Part shown: positions 7,147-14,800 of the stretch, piece after piece
How positions within the stretch are numbered: the first letter of the stretch is position 1
How the letters are laid out: each line of letters starts with the position of its first letter
From: Anaerobacillus sp.
GTDB taxonomy: Bacteria; Bacillota; Bacilli; Bacillales; Anaerobacillaceae
DNA length: 18,781 nucleotides
Reading direction: 5' to 3'
NCBI GenBank assembly: GCA_007118195.1
Contig: SKSA01000205.1
Location: 1-18,781, forward strand
The notes under the pieces: generated by a model
Told to the model about the DNA's origin: nothing
Databases searched by the model: none
Seen by the model: only the letters and a program-made list of their open reading frames with translations
Made by a program: the position numbers and the translations under genes

Positions 7147-7176
7147 TTGCAACCTTAGTATGATATGTTTTATAAT
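7147..7176 (+). promoter_or_regulatory. Candidate sigma-A promoter of the yqeH operon
   Basis: TTGCAA (7147-7152), an 18-bp spacer and TATAAT (7171-7176); a second TATAAT lies at 7178-7183. The start would be near 7183, leaving a leader of about 125 nt before the TTG of yqeH. Apart from the DnaA boxes and this promoter I see no gene or conserved RNA in 6890-7307. Confidence 0.55.
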
Positions 7177-7307
7177 GTATAATTTGTAGTGGTAAAATAC
7201 CATATACGGACATCTATAGTAAAGTCAGAAATTTTCACCTATATAAAATTACCCGTTGTGAATACTATAACTATAAAAAATCAATCGAAATTTAGGGGGA
7301 TTTACTG

Positions 7308-8414
7308 TTGATCGATCGAGATTTAATTTGTTCAGGCTGTGGAGTGAATGTTCAAACAGAAAATAAGGAGCAGTTGGGGTTTGTTCCTAAATCTGCATTA
7401 GAAAAAGATGTGCTCATTTGTCAAAGGTGTTTTCGCTTAAAGCATTATAATGAAGTTCAAGACGTTTCATTAACTGATGATGATTTCTTGAAAATATTAA
7501 ATGAACTTGGAAAACGAGATGCGTTAATAGTGAAGATTGTTGACATATTTGATTTTAACGGTAGTTGGCTCCCTGGTTTGCACCGTTTCGTAGGAAATAA
7601 TCAAGTTTTATTAGTTGGAAATAAAGTAGATTTATTGCCTAAAGGGTTAAATCATAACAAGTTAATTAATTGGATGAAGTACTCTTCCAAACAACTCGGG
7701 TTAAAGCCAGAAGAGGTTTTTTTAATTAGTGCTGAAAAGCGCAAAGGCATTTTAGAATTAGCCGATGCTATTGAACAGTACCGTCAGAAAAAAGATGTAT
7801 ATGTTGTCGGTTGTACTAATGTTGGAAAATCAACATTTATTAATGGACTAATAAGTGAATTTGGTGGAGATGAAGAGCAGTTTATTACAACTTCCCATTT
7901 TCCAGGAACAACATTGGATATGATTGACATTCCTCTTGATGACGGAAGTTCATTATTTGATACGCCTGGAATTATCAATCACCATCAAATGGCGCATTTT
8001 GTGACAAAAAATGAGCTAAAAATCATTACACCTAAAAAAGAAATAAAACCTAAAGTATTTCAATTAAATGCAGAGCAAACGTTATTTTTTGGTGGACTAG
8101 CTCGGCTTGATTATATATCAGGTGGCCGAAACTCATTCATTTGTTACGTATCAAATGAAATTAATATTCATCGAACCAAGCTGGAAAAGGCAGATGAATT
8201 ATATAAAAATCACCTTGGTGAGATGTTACAACCACCAGGACAAAAAGAGGCTGAAAACTTCCCAACACTAGTAAGACATGAGTTTAAAATTAGCGAAGAA
8301 AAAACGGACATTGTTTTTTCAGGTCTTGGCTGGGTAACTGTCGAACAAAAAGGCCACGTTGCTGCTTACGTACCAAAAGGCGTAGCAGTGTCAGTGAGAA
8401 AAGCACTAATTTAG
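7308..8414 (+). CDS. yqeH: Ribosome biogenesis GTPase YqeH
   Basis: Circularly permuted GTPase of 368 aa needed for assembly of the 30S ribosomal subunit. An N-terminal zinc finger has C8, C11, C38 and C41 (CSGC and CQRC). The GTPase motifs then come in permuted order: G4 NKVD (105-108), G5 SAEK (141-144), G1 GCTNVGKST (168-176), the PGTT of G2 (199-202) and G3 DTPG (218-221). The remainder is the C-terminal RNA/protein-binding part. The start is TTG at 7308 with AGGGGGA seven bases upstream. It is the first gene of the yqe operon here; yqeG, which precedes it in B. subtilis, is not present in the gap upstream. Confidence 0.96.
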   Translation: MIDRDLICSGCGVNVQTENKEQLGFVPKSALEKDVLICQRCFRLKHYNEVQDVSLTDDDFLKILNELGKRDALIVKIVDIFDFNGSWLPGLHRFVGNNQVLLVGNKVDLLPKGLNHNKLINWMKYSSKQLGLKPEEVFLISAEKRKGILELADAIEQYRQKKDVYVVGCTNVGKSTFINGLISEFGGDEEQFITTSHFPGTTLDMIDIPLDDGSSLFDTPGIINHHQMAHFVTKNELKIITPKKEIKPKVFQLNAEQTLFFGGLARLDYISGGRNSFICYVSNEINIHRTKLEKADELYKNHLGEMLQPPGQKEAENFPTLVRHEFKISEEKTDIVFSGLGWVTVEQKGHVAAYVPKGVAVSVRKALI

Positions 8415-8525
8415 TTTTGAGTTATGAGTGAAGAGTGTTGAGTTATGAGTTGCTTTTTAGTATTGCTTCGAAGCTAAGCTAAAAAAACTCAAAACTCAAA
8501 ACTCAAAACTCAAAACTCAAAAAAA
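8415..8525. repeat. Intergenic repeat with five tandem AAAACTC heptamers
   Basis: Starts right at the yqeH stop with TTTTGAGTTATGAGT-type sequence, has a central palindrome GCTTCGAAGC (8465-8474), and ends with five perfect AAAACTC units (8484-8518). The two sides are complementary (GAGTT..TTTTTAG against CTAAAAAAACTC), so the whole can fold as a long hairpin. A diverged relative lies before metY (14961-15049) with the same central palindrome and ends. The array abuts the aroE ribosome binding site. Confidence 0.75.
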
Positions 8526-8538
8526 GGGGAGAGGTAGT

Positions 8539-9396
8539 ATGAATAAGCTTTTTGGTTTAATTGGTCATCCTGTAAGTCATTCAATGTCACCTCTTATGCA
8601 TAATGATGCGTTTAAACAGCTTGGAATTAACGGATATTATCACGCTTTTGATGTGCAAGAAGGGAAATTAGAGGAAGCGGTTGCGGCATTTAAAGTATTA
8701 AATATGTCAGGCTTTAACGTAACAATTCCGCATAAAGTTGCAATAATGGAATTTTTAGATGAAATTGACGAAGAAGCGAAAATGATTGGAGCGGTAAATA
8801 CAGTAGTTAATAGTAATGGTCGGCTTATTGGTTTTAATACCGATGGAAGAGGTTTCTTATCGTCTTTATTAGAAATTGTGCCAAAGCCGTTAATAGAAAG
8901 TAATGTCTTAGTTCTAGGTGCCGGTGGAGCTGCAAGGGCAGTTGTTACAGCGGTAGCCGACCATGGTGTGAAAACACTAGCGATAACTAACAGAACTCTC
9001 AAAAAAGCGACTGAAATAAAAAATAATTATTACAATTATAAAAAGTCCAAAAATGCTCAAATTGACATTGTTTCTTTACAAGAAGCAGAAGCTAATATTG
9101 GAGTTTATGATATTATTATCAATACGACTTCATTAGGAATGAGCCCGAATATTGAAGAAATTCCAATTTCTATCGATCATATAAAACCAAATGTTGTATT
9201 AAGTGACTTAATATATAATCCATTAAAAACAAAATGGTTGCAATTAGGAGAAGAAAACGGGGCAATTATTCATAATGGTGTAGGGATGTTTGCCATGCAA
9301 GGTGCCTTAGCCTTTGAAAAGTGGACAGGTATTACGCCGGATACAGCGAGAATGACAAAAATAGTAATGAACCAATTAGGAGGAAAATCATGTTAA
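8539..9396 (+). CDS. aroE: Shikimate dehydrogenase (NADP+)
   Basis: Reduces 3-dehydroshikimate to shikimate in aromatic amino acid biosynthesis. The N-terminal substrate domain has GHPVSHSMSPLMHN with the shikimate-binding serines S14 and S16, the catalytic K66 in FNVTIPHK, and D102 in GFNTDGRGF. The nucleotide-binding domain has VLGAGGAARAV (125-135) and NRT. 285 aa is normal. ATG at 8539 has GGGGAGAGG upstream. Its last seven bases overlap the yhbY start, so the two are translationally coupled. aroE between yqeH and yhbY is the standard Bacillus order. Confidence 0.97.
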   Translation: MNKLFGLIGHPVSHSMSPLMHNDAFKQLGINGYYHAFDVQEGKLEEAVAAFKVLNMSGFNVTIPHKVAIMEFLDEIDEEAKMIGAVNTVVNSNGRLIGFNTDGRGFLSSLLEIVPKPLIESNVLVLGAGGAARAVVTAVADHGVKTLAITNRTLKKATEIKNNYYNYKKSKNAQIDIVSLQEAEANIGVYDIIINTTSLGMSPNIEEIPISIDHIKPNVVLSDLIYNPLKTKWLQLGEENGAIIHNGVGMFAMQGALAFEKWTGITPDTARMTKIVMNQLGGKSC

Positions 9397-9680
9397 CAGG
9401 AAAACAAAAGCGGTTTTTACGTTCACAAGCTCACCATCTTAACCCTATTTTTCAAGTAGGAAAAGGGTGTGTGAATGAAAATATGATCAAACAAATTTCA
9501 GATGCATTAGAAGCGAGAGAACTTATCAAAGTCAGTATTTTACAAAGTTGTGAAATGGATAAGGACGAGGTAGCTAAACAACTTTCTACTCAAACAAGAG
9601 CAGAGTTAGTTCAAATTATCGGTAATATAATTGTGCTTTATAAAGAATCAAGAGAAAAGAAAACAATACAGCTACCATAA
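9390..9680 (+). CDS. yhbY: Ribosome-associated RNA-binding protein YhbY/YqeI (CRM domain)
   Basis: A 96-residue CRM-domain protein: LTGKQKRFLRSQAHHLNPIF at the N-terminus, then QVGKGCVNENMIKQISDALEARELIKV and a C-terminal IVLYK. Members bind pre-50S particles or 23S rRNA and assist subunit assembly. The open frame extends to 9321, but ATG at 9390 has AGGAGG (9378-9383) at the right distance and gives the family length and start. It overlaps aroE by 7 bp. Confidence 0.94.
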   Translation: MLTGKQKRFLRSQAHHLNPIFQVGKGCVNENMIKQISDALEARELIKVSILQSCEMDKDEVAKQLSTQTRAELVQIIGNIIVLYKESREKKTIQLP

Positions 9681-9695
9681 AGAGGGGGGACAGTT

Positions 9696-10268
9696 TTGCG
9701 GAAAATAGGATTATTGGGTGGTACTTTCGATCCTCCGCATTTTGGCCATTTACTAATTGCCGAACAAGCATTGGAAGCATGTCAATTAGATGAAGTATGG
9801 TTTATGCCAACGAAGATACCTCCTCATAAAAAGGGAAGTAATCTTTGCACAGACGAAGATCGTATCGAAATGGTAAAAAGAGCTATAAACAACCATCCGT
9901 TTTTTCATCTTTCATTAATTGAATTTGAGCGAAGTGGCCCGTCATATACGATTGAAACAATGAAAGAATTACAGTCAAAATATAAAGATAGTAACTTCTA
10001 CTTTATTATTGGTGGGGATATGATTGAATATTTGCCAAAATGGAAGGGTATTGATGAACTGTTAAAGATGATTACTTTTATAGGTGTAAAACGACCAGGC
10101 TTTATTAGTACGTCAATATATAGTGATAATTTAATTTTTATCAATGTACCTCAGTTAGAAATTTCCTCGAGCGACATAAGGGAACGCTTGAAGCTAGGAC
10201 GTTCAATCCGCTATTTACTTCCAGATCAGGTGATAGCTTATATTAAGGAGCGTCAAATTTATGGATAA
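9696..10268 (+). CDS. nadD: Nicotinate-nucleotide adenylyltransferase
   Basis: Makes nicotinate adenine dinucleotide from nicotinate mononucleotide and ATP, the step shared by the de novo and salvage NAD routes. The N-terminal nucleotidyltransferase signature GGTFDPPHFGH (8-18) contains the (T/H)xGH motif; the C-terminal ISSSDIRERL is the second ATP-binding motif. Length 190 aa is typical. The start is TTG at 9696 with AGAGGGGGGA upstream. It overlaps yqeK by 8 bp, consistent with a coupled pair. Confidence 0.97.
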   Translation: MRKIGLLGGTFDPPHFGHLLIAEQALEACQLDEVWFMPTKIPPHKKGSNLCTDEDRIEMVKRAINNHPFFHLSLIEFERSGPSYTIETMKELQSKYKDSNFYFIIGGDMIEYLPKWKGIDELLKMITFIGVKRPGFISTSIYSDNLIFINVPQLEISSSDIRERLKLGRSIRYLLPDQVIAYIKERQIYG

Positions 10269-10827
10269 AGTCAAAGCTTTAAACATTGTAAAAGAACAAC
10301 TGACTGAAAAGAGGTATATTCATACGGTAGGAGTTTTACATACAGCAGTTAAGTTAGCAAAAATTTACGATGCTGATGAACATAGAGTACAATTAGCTGC
10401 TATTTTCCATGATTATGCGAAGTTCCGTCCGATTGCTGAGATGAGAAAAATTGTTCAAGATGAACAAATGGATGACCGTTTACTGACATATGGGAATGAA
10501 TTGCTTCATGCCCCGGTAGGTGCTTATTTAGTAAAAAAAGAAGTAGGAATAGATGATGAAGAAGTTCTAAATGGAATTCGTTATCATACAACAGGTAGAC
10601 TAAATATGACGATCCTTGAAAAGATTGTTTTTATTTCAGATTATATTGAGCCCAATCGTCAGTTTCCTGGGGTAGAGGAAGTGCGTGACATTGCCTTGCA
10701 AGATTTAAATAAAGCATTAATCATTTCAATTTCGAATACGATTCAATTTTTAATGAAAAAAAGACAGCCTGTATTTCCAGACACATTAGCTGTCTATAAT
10801 AGTCTTATTATGAAGGAGGACATTTAA
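10261..10827 (+). CDS. yqeK: HD-domain symmetrical diadenosine tetraphosphate hydrolase YqeK
   Basis: A 188-residue HD-superfamily phosphohydrolase. Likely metal ligands are H21 (YIHTVGV), H50-D51 (AAIFHDYAKF), H83 (LLHAPVG), H109 (IRYHTTGR) and D127 (FISDYIEPNR). YqeK proteins are reported to split Ap4A symmetrically into two ADP, clearing a stress alarmone. The gene overlaps the nadD end, a linkage kept across Firmicutes. Confidence 0.93.
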   Translation: MDKVKALNIVKEQLTEKRYIHTVGVLHTAVKLAKIYDADEHRVQLAAIFHDYAKFRPIAEMRKIVQDEQMDDRLLTYGNELLHAPVGAYLVKKEVGIDDEEVLNGIRYHTTGRLNMTILEKIVFISDYIEPNRQFPGVEEVRDIALQDLNKALIISISNTIQFLMKKRQPVFPDTLAVYNSLIMKEDI

Positions 10828-10830
10828 TAT

Positions 10831-11184
10831 ATGAACAAAAATAAAGTTTTACAAATAGCGGTGAGGGCTGCTGATGATAAAAAAGCAGAAAATATTACTA
10901 TTTTGGATATGAAGGGGATCTCATTGATTTCCGATTTTTTTCTAATCTGTCATGGTAATTCTGAAAAACAAGTTCAAGCGATAGCGACAGAAATTAAAAA
11001 ATCAGCTCAAGAACAGGAAATTGAATTAAAAAGACTTGAAGGTTTTGATCAAGCTCGTTGGGTGCTTATCGACTTAGGTGACGTTGTAGTACATGTTTTC
11101 CATAAAGATGAGCGTGTTTATTACAATTTAGAAAAACTTTGGGGAGATGCTCCCACTGTTGATGTCGAAGGGGTATTAAATTAA
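10831..11184 (+). CDS. rsfS: Ribosomal silencing factor RsfS
   Basis: A 117-residue RsfS/Iojap protein that binds uL14 on the 50S subunit and blocks subunit joining when nutrients are scarce. Conserved blocks are ILDMKGISLISDFFLICHGNS, RLEGFDQARWVLIDLGDVVVHVF and RVYYNLEKLWGDAP. AAGGAGGA precedes the ATG by ten bases. It ends in a TAATG overlap with the following gene. Also called yqeL in Bacillus. Confidence 0.96.
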   Translation: MNKNKVLQIAVRAADDKKAENITILDMKGISLISDFFLICHGNSEKQVQAIATEIKKSAQEQEIELKRLEGFDQARWVLIDLGDVVVHVFHKDERVYYNLEKLWGDAPTVDVEGVLN

Positions 11185-12047
11185 TGGAATTAAGACCTGG
11201 GATGATCGTTCGATTAAATGTAGCGCGTGAAGCAGATTTCGGTTATTTTTTAACGAATGACAATGAGAGTATTGAAGATATTTTACTTCATAAAAGGCAA
11301 GTTACTGAGGCAATTGAAGTCGGTCAAACTTTAGAAGTTTTTTTGTTTCATGATCATCAAGGGCGTCTTTCGGCAACAATGGAAAAGCCGATTATTTCTT
11401 TAGGTAAATTTGATTGGTTAGAAGTGGTTTCTGTTAATGAGAAGGACGGTGTATTCCTTTATAATGGGATTTCACGTGATCTATTTTTATCTATGGATGA
11501 CCTTGGAACGGATCGCTCACTGTGGCCAAAGATTGGCGAAAAGCTTCCTGTTTCACTCATTTATGATAAAAAGGGACGTCTTATGGGACGGCTTCTTAGA
11601 GGGGCACCAGTCGAAGAAACTGCGACACCTGCACCGAAAACTATTTTAAATAGTGACATTACAGGGACAGTTTATTCGTTTTCCGAAAAAGGAGCTTTCG
11701 TGTATACAGAACAAGGTTATATCGCATTTTTACATTTTAATGAGGCATCAGAAGAGCTCCACCTTGGAAAAGTGATAACATGCAGAGTAACATTTGTCCG
11801 TGATGACGGGAAAATTAATATTTCGATGCAACCGAAAGCACACGAACGACGCCACGATGATGCAGATCAAATTTATGAGTTTTTACTGAAGCGTGATGGC
11901 GGGATGCCATATACCGATAAGTCAGATCCAATTATTATTAAACAAAAATTTGATATGAGTAAAGGCTCTTTTAAGCGCGCTTTAGGGAAGCTTCTTAAAG
12001 AAGGTAAAATCTATCAAAAAGATGGCTGGACGTTTAAGAAGGAGTAA
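11184..12047 (+). CDS. cvfB: CvfB/YitL-family S1 and winged-helix RNA-binding protein
   Basis: 287 aa. Three OB/S1-like segments are visible: about 1-65 (PGMIVRLNVAREADFGYFL), about 70-140 and about 150-215 (ITGTVYSFSEKGAFVYTEQGYIAFLHF). A C-terminal winged helix follows at about 225-287 (FDMSKGSFKRALGKLLKEGKIYQKDGWTF). This is the layout of S. aureus CvfB and B. subtilis YitL. CvfB binds RNA and affects virulence regulators in S. aureus; its exact role in Bacillus is unclear. It overlaps rsfS by one base and abuts yqeM, so it belongs to the operon here. In B. subtilis yitL lies elsewhere and rsfS is followed directly by yqeM, from memory. Confidence 0.88.
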   Translation: MELRPGMIVRLNVAREADFGYFLTNDNESIEDILLHKRQVTEAIEVGQTLEVFLFHDHQGRLSATMEKPIISLGKFDWLEVVSVNEKDGVFLYNGISRDLFLSMDDLGTDRSLWPKIGEKLPVSLIYDKKGRLMGRLLRGAPVEETATPAPKTILNSDITGTVYSFSEKGAFVYTEQGYIAFLHFNEASEELHLGKVITCRVTFVRDDGKINISMQPKAHERRHDDADQIYEFLLKRDGGMPYTDKSDPIIIKQKFDMSKGSFKRALGKLLKEGKIYQKDGWTFKKE

Positions 12048-12049
12048 TG

Positions 12050-12790
12050 ATGAACTACGAAAAGTTTGCCTATTTGTACGATCAATTAATGGTAGACGCC
12101 CCTTATGAAGAGTGGGTGTCTTTCGTTTTAAAAGTAATCGAAATCAATGAAATGGATGGTCAGAAGCTTTTAGATGTTGGCTGTGGAACTGGAAATATTG
12201 CGATTCCTTTAAGTAAACATGGCTTTAGTGTAACTGCTGTAGACTTATCGGAAGAAATGCTATTCGTTGCCCAACAAAAAAGTGAAAGCGAAGGGACGAA
12301 AGTAAAATTTTTTCAGCAAGATATGCGTCACTTAGAAAGTTTAGGTTTGTTTGATACTGCTATTTCTTTATGCGATACCATTAACTATTTAACGGATGAA
12401 TCCGACGTTGTATCTACTTTTCAAAGAGTTTTTGAACACCTCGAGCAAAATGGCCTGTTTATTTTTGATGTACATAGCCCTTTTAAAATTAACTCTATGT
12501 ATAAAGGAAATACATACGCATATAACGGTGAAGATATTTCTTATATTTGGGAATGTTTCGAGGGTGAAAAAAGCGATAGTGTTGAACATGATTTGTCATT
12601 TTTTGTCCAAACTGATGAGGGATTGTATGAACGCTTTGATGAATTACATAAGCAACGGACATATCCACTCTCTTTTTATGAGAATGCTCTAAAAGAGAGT
12701 GGCTTTGAGATCCTCTCGATTACAAGTGACTTTTCAGTTGAAACATTTAGTGAAAATGCAGAGCGGTGGTTTTTTGTCGCAAAAAAGTAA
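12050..12790 (+). CDS. yqeM: SAM-dependent methyltransferase YqeM
   Basis: Class I methyltransferase of 246 aa. Motif I is LLDVGCGTGN (40-49), followed by VTAVDLSEEML (motif post I) and FDTAISLCDTINYL (motif II/III region). The substrate is unknown. The N-terminal MNYEKFAYLYDQLMVDAPYEEW closely matches B. subtilis YqeM. Two consecutive ATG codons occur; the second (12050) is better spaced from AAGGAG (12038-12043 region), while the first overlaps the cvfB stop. It is the last gene of the yqe operon and is followed by a terminator. Confidence 0.92.
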   Translation: MNYEKFAYLYDQLMVDAPYEEWVSFVLKVIEINEMDGQKLLDVGCGTGNIAIPLSKHGFSVTAVDLSEEMLFVAQQKSESEGTKVKFFQQDMRHLESLGLFDTAISLCDTINYLTDESDVVSTFQRVFEHLEQNGLFIFDVHSPFKINSMYKGNTYAYNGEDISYIWECFEGEKSDSVEHDLSFFVQTDEGLYERFDELHKQRTYPLSFYENALKESGFEILSITSDFSVETFSENAERWFFVAKK

Positions 12791-12802
12791 GAAAAGATTA
12801 AA

Positions 12803-12845
12803 AAAAGAGGCTGAAATTCTTAAGAAAATGGAGACAGCCTCTTTT
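12803..12845. terminator. Bidirectional terminator between yqeM and comER
   Basis: AAAAGAGGCTG (12803-12813) and CAGCCTCTTTT (12835-12845) are perfect complements with a 21-nt loop that may itself fold. The stem is A-flanked on the left and ends in T on the right, so it can end yqeM (rightward) and comER (leftward) transcripts. The leftward U-tract is better. Confidence 0.88.
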
Positions 12846-12889
12846 CAAGCTTTTCATTTTTTTTTATAATTTAAGTAAGTCACTTTTCT

Positions 12890-13708
12890 TTAGTCGAATT
12901 GCTCTTTTATTTTTTTTATATCCTCATAGTATTTAGCATGAGTTTGTTGGAACAACAGATCAAACATATCACCGACTTCTTCTTTTAACACTTTAATACC
13001 TTCGCCTGTAACTCCACCTGGTACAGTTACCTTTTCTTGTAAAGATGGTAGCGTGAAGATTCCTTTTTCGATTAATCGTCCGTAGCCAACTACCATTTCA
13101 CTAGCTAATTGTGTAGCTTTTTCTTCATTAATATCAGTTTGCCTCACTGCCGCATCGATGAATGCTTGCATTAAGAAACTGAAAAAAGCTGGACCACAGC
13201 TAACGATGTCAGAAGATACACGCGTAATATTCTCATCAATTTCTACAGGCGTGGAAACATGACTCATTAAACTGTTTAAAATTTCAATGTCACTTGAAGA
13301 ACATGTAGAACCATAGCTTACTAGTGACGTCCCTGTTAGAGCACGGTTTGTAATACTAGGGATGATCCGTGCAACCTTACAGGGAACAACCGATTGTAAT
13401 TGTTCTATGGTAATAGGACTAGTAATTGAAATAATAATTTTATCCGAGCTTAAAACAGGTGCTAAGTGTGTTAATAATGGATGAAATTGTAAAGGTTTTA
13501 CACATATGAAGATTATGTCGGCAGAATGAGCGACGTTTTTTGACGTTTCGGAAACTTGTAATTCAGGGAATTTACCCTTTAAAGCATAAGCTTTCTCAAT
13601 CGTTCGGTTAGTGACGATAAGTTGAGATGGGGTGACTGCCGCTGATTCAATGAACGATTCAATGATAATATTCCCCATACTACCCGTTCCAATTATACCG
13701 ATTTTCAT
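12890..13708 (-). CDS. comER: Pyrroline-5-carboxylate reductase-like protein ComER
   Basis: 272 aa. The N-terminal Rossmann motif MKIGIIGTGSMG binds NAD(P), CVKP follows in the dehydrogenase core, and VPGGVTGEGIKVL is the P5C reductase-type signature in the C-terminal domain. ComER is encoded opposite comEA in Bacillus; it is not essential for DNA uptake, and roles in sporulation and biofilm control have been reported. ATG at 13708 is preceded by AAGGAGG at the correct spacing; the open frame to 13729 would start inside the ribosome binding region. Catalytic proline synthesis is possible but unproven for this subfamily. Confidence 0.92.
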   Translation of the reverse strand: MKIGIIGTGSMGNIIIESFIESAAVTPSQLIVTNRTIEKAYALKGKFPELQVSETSKNVAHSADIIFICVKPLQFHPLLTHLAPVLSSDKIIISITSPITIEQLQSVVPCKVARIIPSITNRALTGTSLVSYGSTCSSSDIEILNSLMSHVSTPVEIDENITRVSSDIVSCGPAFFSFLMQAFIDAAVRQTDINEEKATQLASEMVVGYGRLIEKGIFTLPSLQEKVTVPGGVTGEGIKVLKEEVGDMFDLLFQQTHAKYYEDIKKIKEQFD

Positions 13709-13807
13709 GTGTTCCCCCCTCCTTCTCAAGCTTTCTTACCCTTAAGTCTATGAGGGAGTTAGAGTGTTTATGACTTAATCCTTGTATGAAAAACAAATAC
13801 TACATTT

Positions 13808-14062
13808 TTATTTTCGATGAATAAACTCAAATACCATTTCTTTTGTTACTTTTTTTCTTATTGGAAAATTAAATGATTTACTAAGGTTATTCAACTGTTC
13901 TGTAATTGAGTTAATCTCTACCAAGGAAAATTCTTTCTTCGTTTTAGCTGCTATGATTACTTCATTAATCATTTGTTCGCGACTCATATCGAGTTGCTTA
14001 TATTCCCTTTCTGCCGCGATAAATTTATTCATTTGTTCTTTAATTTGCAAATGTACACTCAT
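13808..14062 (-). CDS. Small helical protein, possibly DUF2533 (YpbS-like)
   Basis: 84 aa, no membrane segment or signal peptide. Charged and helical in appearance: an N-terminal helix with Gln/Glu/Lys, then EFSLVEINSITEQLNNLS and a C-terminal RKKVTKEMVFEFI. The pattern recalls the DUF2533 family (B. subtilis YpbS), but I rely on memory of that family and hold this loosely. ATG at 14062 has AAGGAGA seven bases upstream; TTG at 14068 is in frame but too close to that site. It lies between comER and comEA, on the comER strand about 100 bp before comER, and its start is only 42 bp from the divergent comEA start. B. subtilis has no gene here, from memory. Confidence 0.7.
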   Translation of the reverse strand: MSVHLQIKEQMNKFIAAEREYKQLDMSREQMINEVIIAAKTKKEFSLVEINSITEQLNNLSKSFNFPIRKKVTKEMVFEFIHRK

Positions 14063-14104
14063 GTTCAAATCTCCTTTTTAAAAAATCTTTTAGGGGGTAT
14101 TTAT

Positions 14105-14722
14105 GTGAAAAAATTAAAACGTAATAGCGTATTTCTTAGTGTAGTCTGCGCTATTATCCTGTTGTTTAGTTTAAGCTTTATTAGAAATTTTGACAATAGT
14201 AGTGTTATTGAAAAAGACTTTCAACTTTTTTTGGAAGAGCAACAACCGGTTGTACACAGTGAGGAGGAAATTGAATTTTTTAAAGAGGAAATAGTTGTAG
14301 ATATAAAAGGGGCGGTAAATCGTCCAGGTGTTTATGAGATGGAAAAAGGAGATCGAGTCGTAAATGTTATTGAAAAAGCTGAAGGTTTTCATAAAGAGGC
14401 TAATAAGGATTTAATAAATTTAGCAGCTTTATTAGAGGATGAGATGGTTATTTATGTTCCTTTCGTAAGTGATGAAGACGATCTAAACATTGAGACATTT
14501 AGCACGACTTTTTCTAGTAAAGATGATGGTAAAATCAATATTAATAATGCTACAGTCGACGAACTTCAAAAAATTCCTGGAATAGGTCCATCAAGAGCAG
14601 GAGCTATCGTTTCAAATCGTGAAGAGAATGGAAGGTTTAATGCGGTAGAAGATTTAGTCCGTGTTGCAGGCATTGGAAAAAAAACAGTGGAGAATATGAG
14701 AGACTTTATTAAGGTGAAGTGA
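14105..14722 (+). CDS. comEA: Competence DNA receptor ComEA
   Basis: 205 aa, the same length as B. subtilis ComEA. An N-terminal membrane anchor (about residues 9-26) is followed by an acidic linker and a SLBB-like domain (VVDIKGAVNRPGVYEMEKGD, about 64-120). The C-terminal helix-hairpin-helix pair, ININNATVDELQKIPGIGPSRAGAIV and VRVAGIGKKTVENM, binds double-stranded DNA outside the membrane. GTG at 14105 has TAGGGGG seven bases upstream; the longer frame from 13973 runs over the divergent gene and is not real. I find no convincing pair of ComK AT-boxes before it; an AAAAAATCTTTT at 14080-14091 is one base short of the usual spacing. Confidence 0.95.
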   Translation: MKKLKRNSVFLSVVCAIILLFSLSFIRNFDNSSVIEKDFQLFLEEQQPVVHSEEEIEFFKEEIVVDIKGAVNRPGVYEMEKGDRVVNVIEKAEGFHKEANKDLINLAALLEDEMVIYVPFVSDEDDLNIETFSTTFSSKDDGKININNATVDELQKIPGIGPSRAGAIVSNREENGRFNAVEDLVRVAGIGKKTVENMRDFIKVK

Positions 14723-14742
14723 TAAAAAATTTTTGAAAATTA

Positions 14743-14772
14743 TTGACAATTCCAATAAGAAAACAGTATAAT
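14743..14772 (+). promoter_or_regulatory. Strong sigma-A promoter of the metY riboswitch transcript
   Basis: Consensus TTGACA (14743-14748), an 18-bp spacer and consensus TATAAT (14767-14772). It lies 20 bp after the comEA stop codon, so transcription starts near 14779 and enters the SAM aptamer after about 22 nt. Confidence 0.9.
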
Positions 14773-14800
14773 CGCTTAAAGTAATTAAATTTTTTAAAAA

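Noticed and set aside
8484..8518. CRISPR array suggested by regular short repeats
   Set aside because: Units are 7 bp and contiguous without spacers; it is a simple tandem repeat.
14080..14091. ComK AT-box AAAA-N5-TTTT before comEA
   Set aside because: The match is AAAA-N4-TTTT, the spacing is one short and no partner box at a standard distance is seen.
14171..14392. 73-residue minus-strand frame opposite comEA
   Set aside because: Phe/Asn/Tyr-rich translation of AT-rich antisense DNA; comEA on the other strand is clear.
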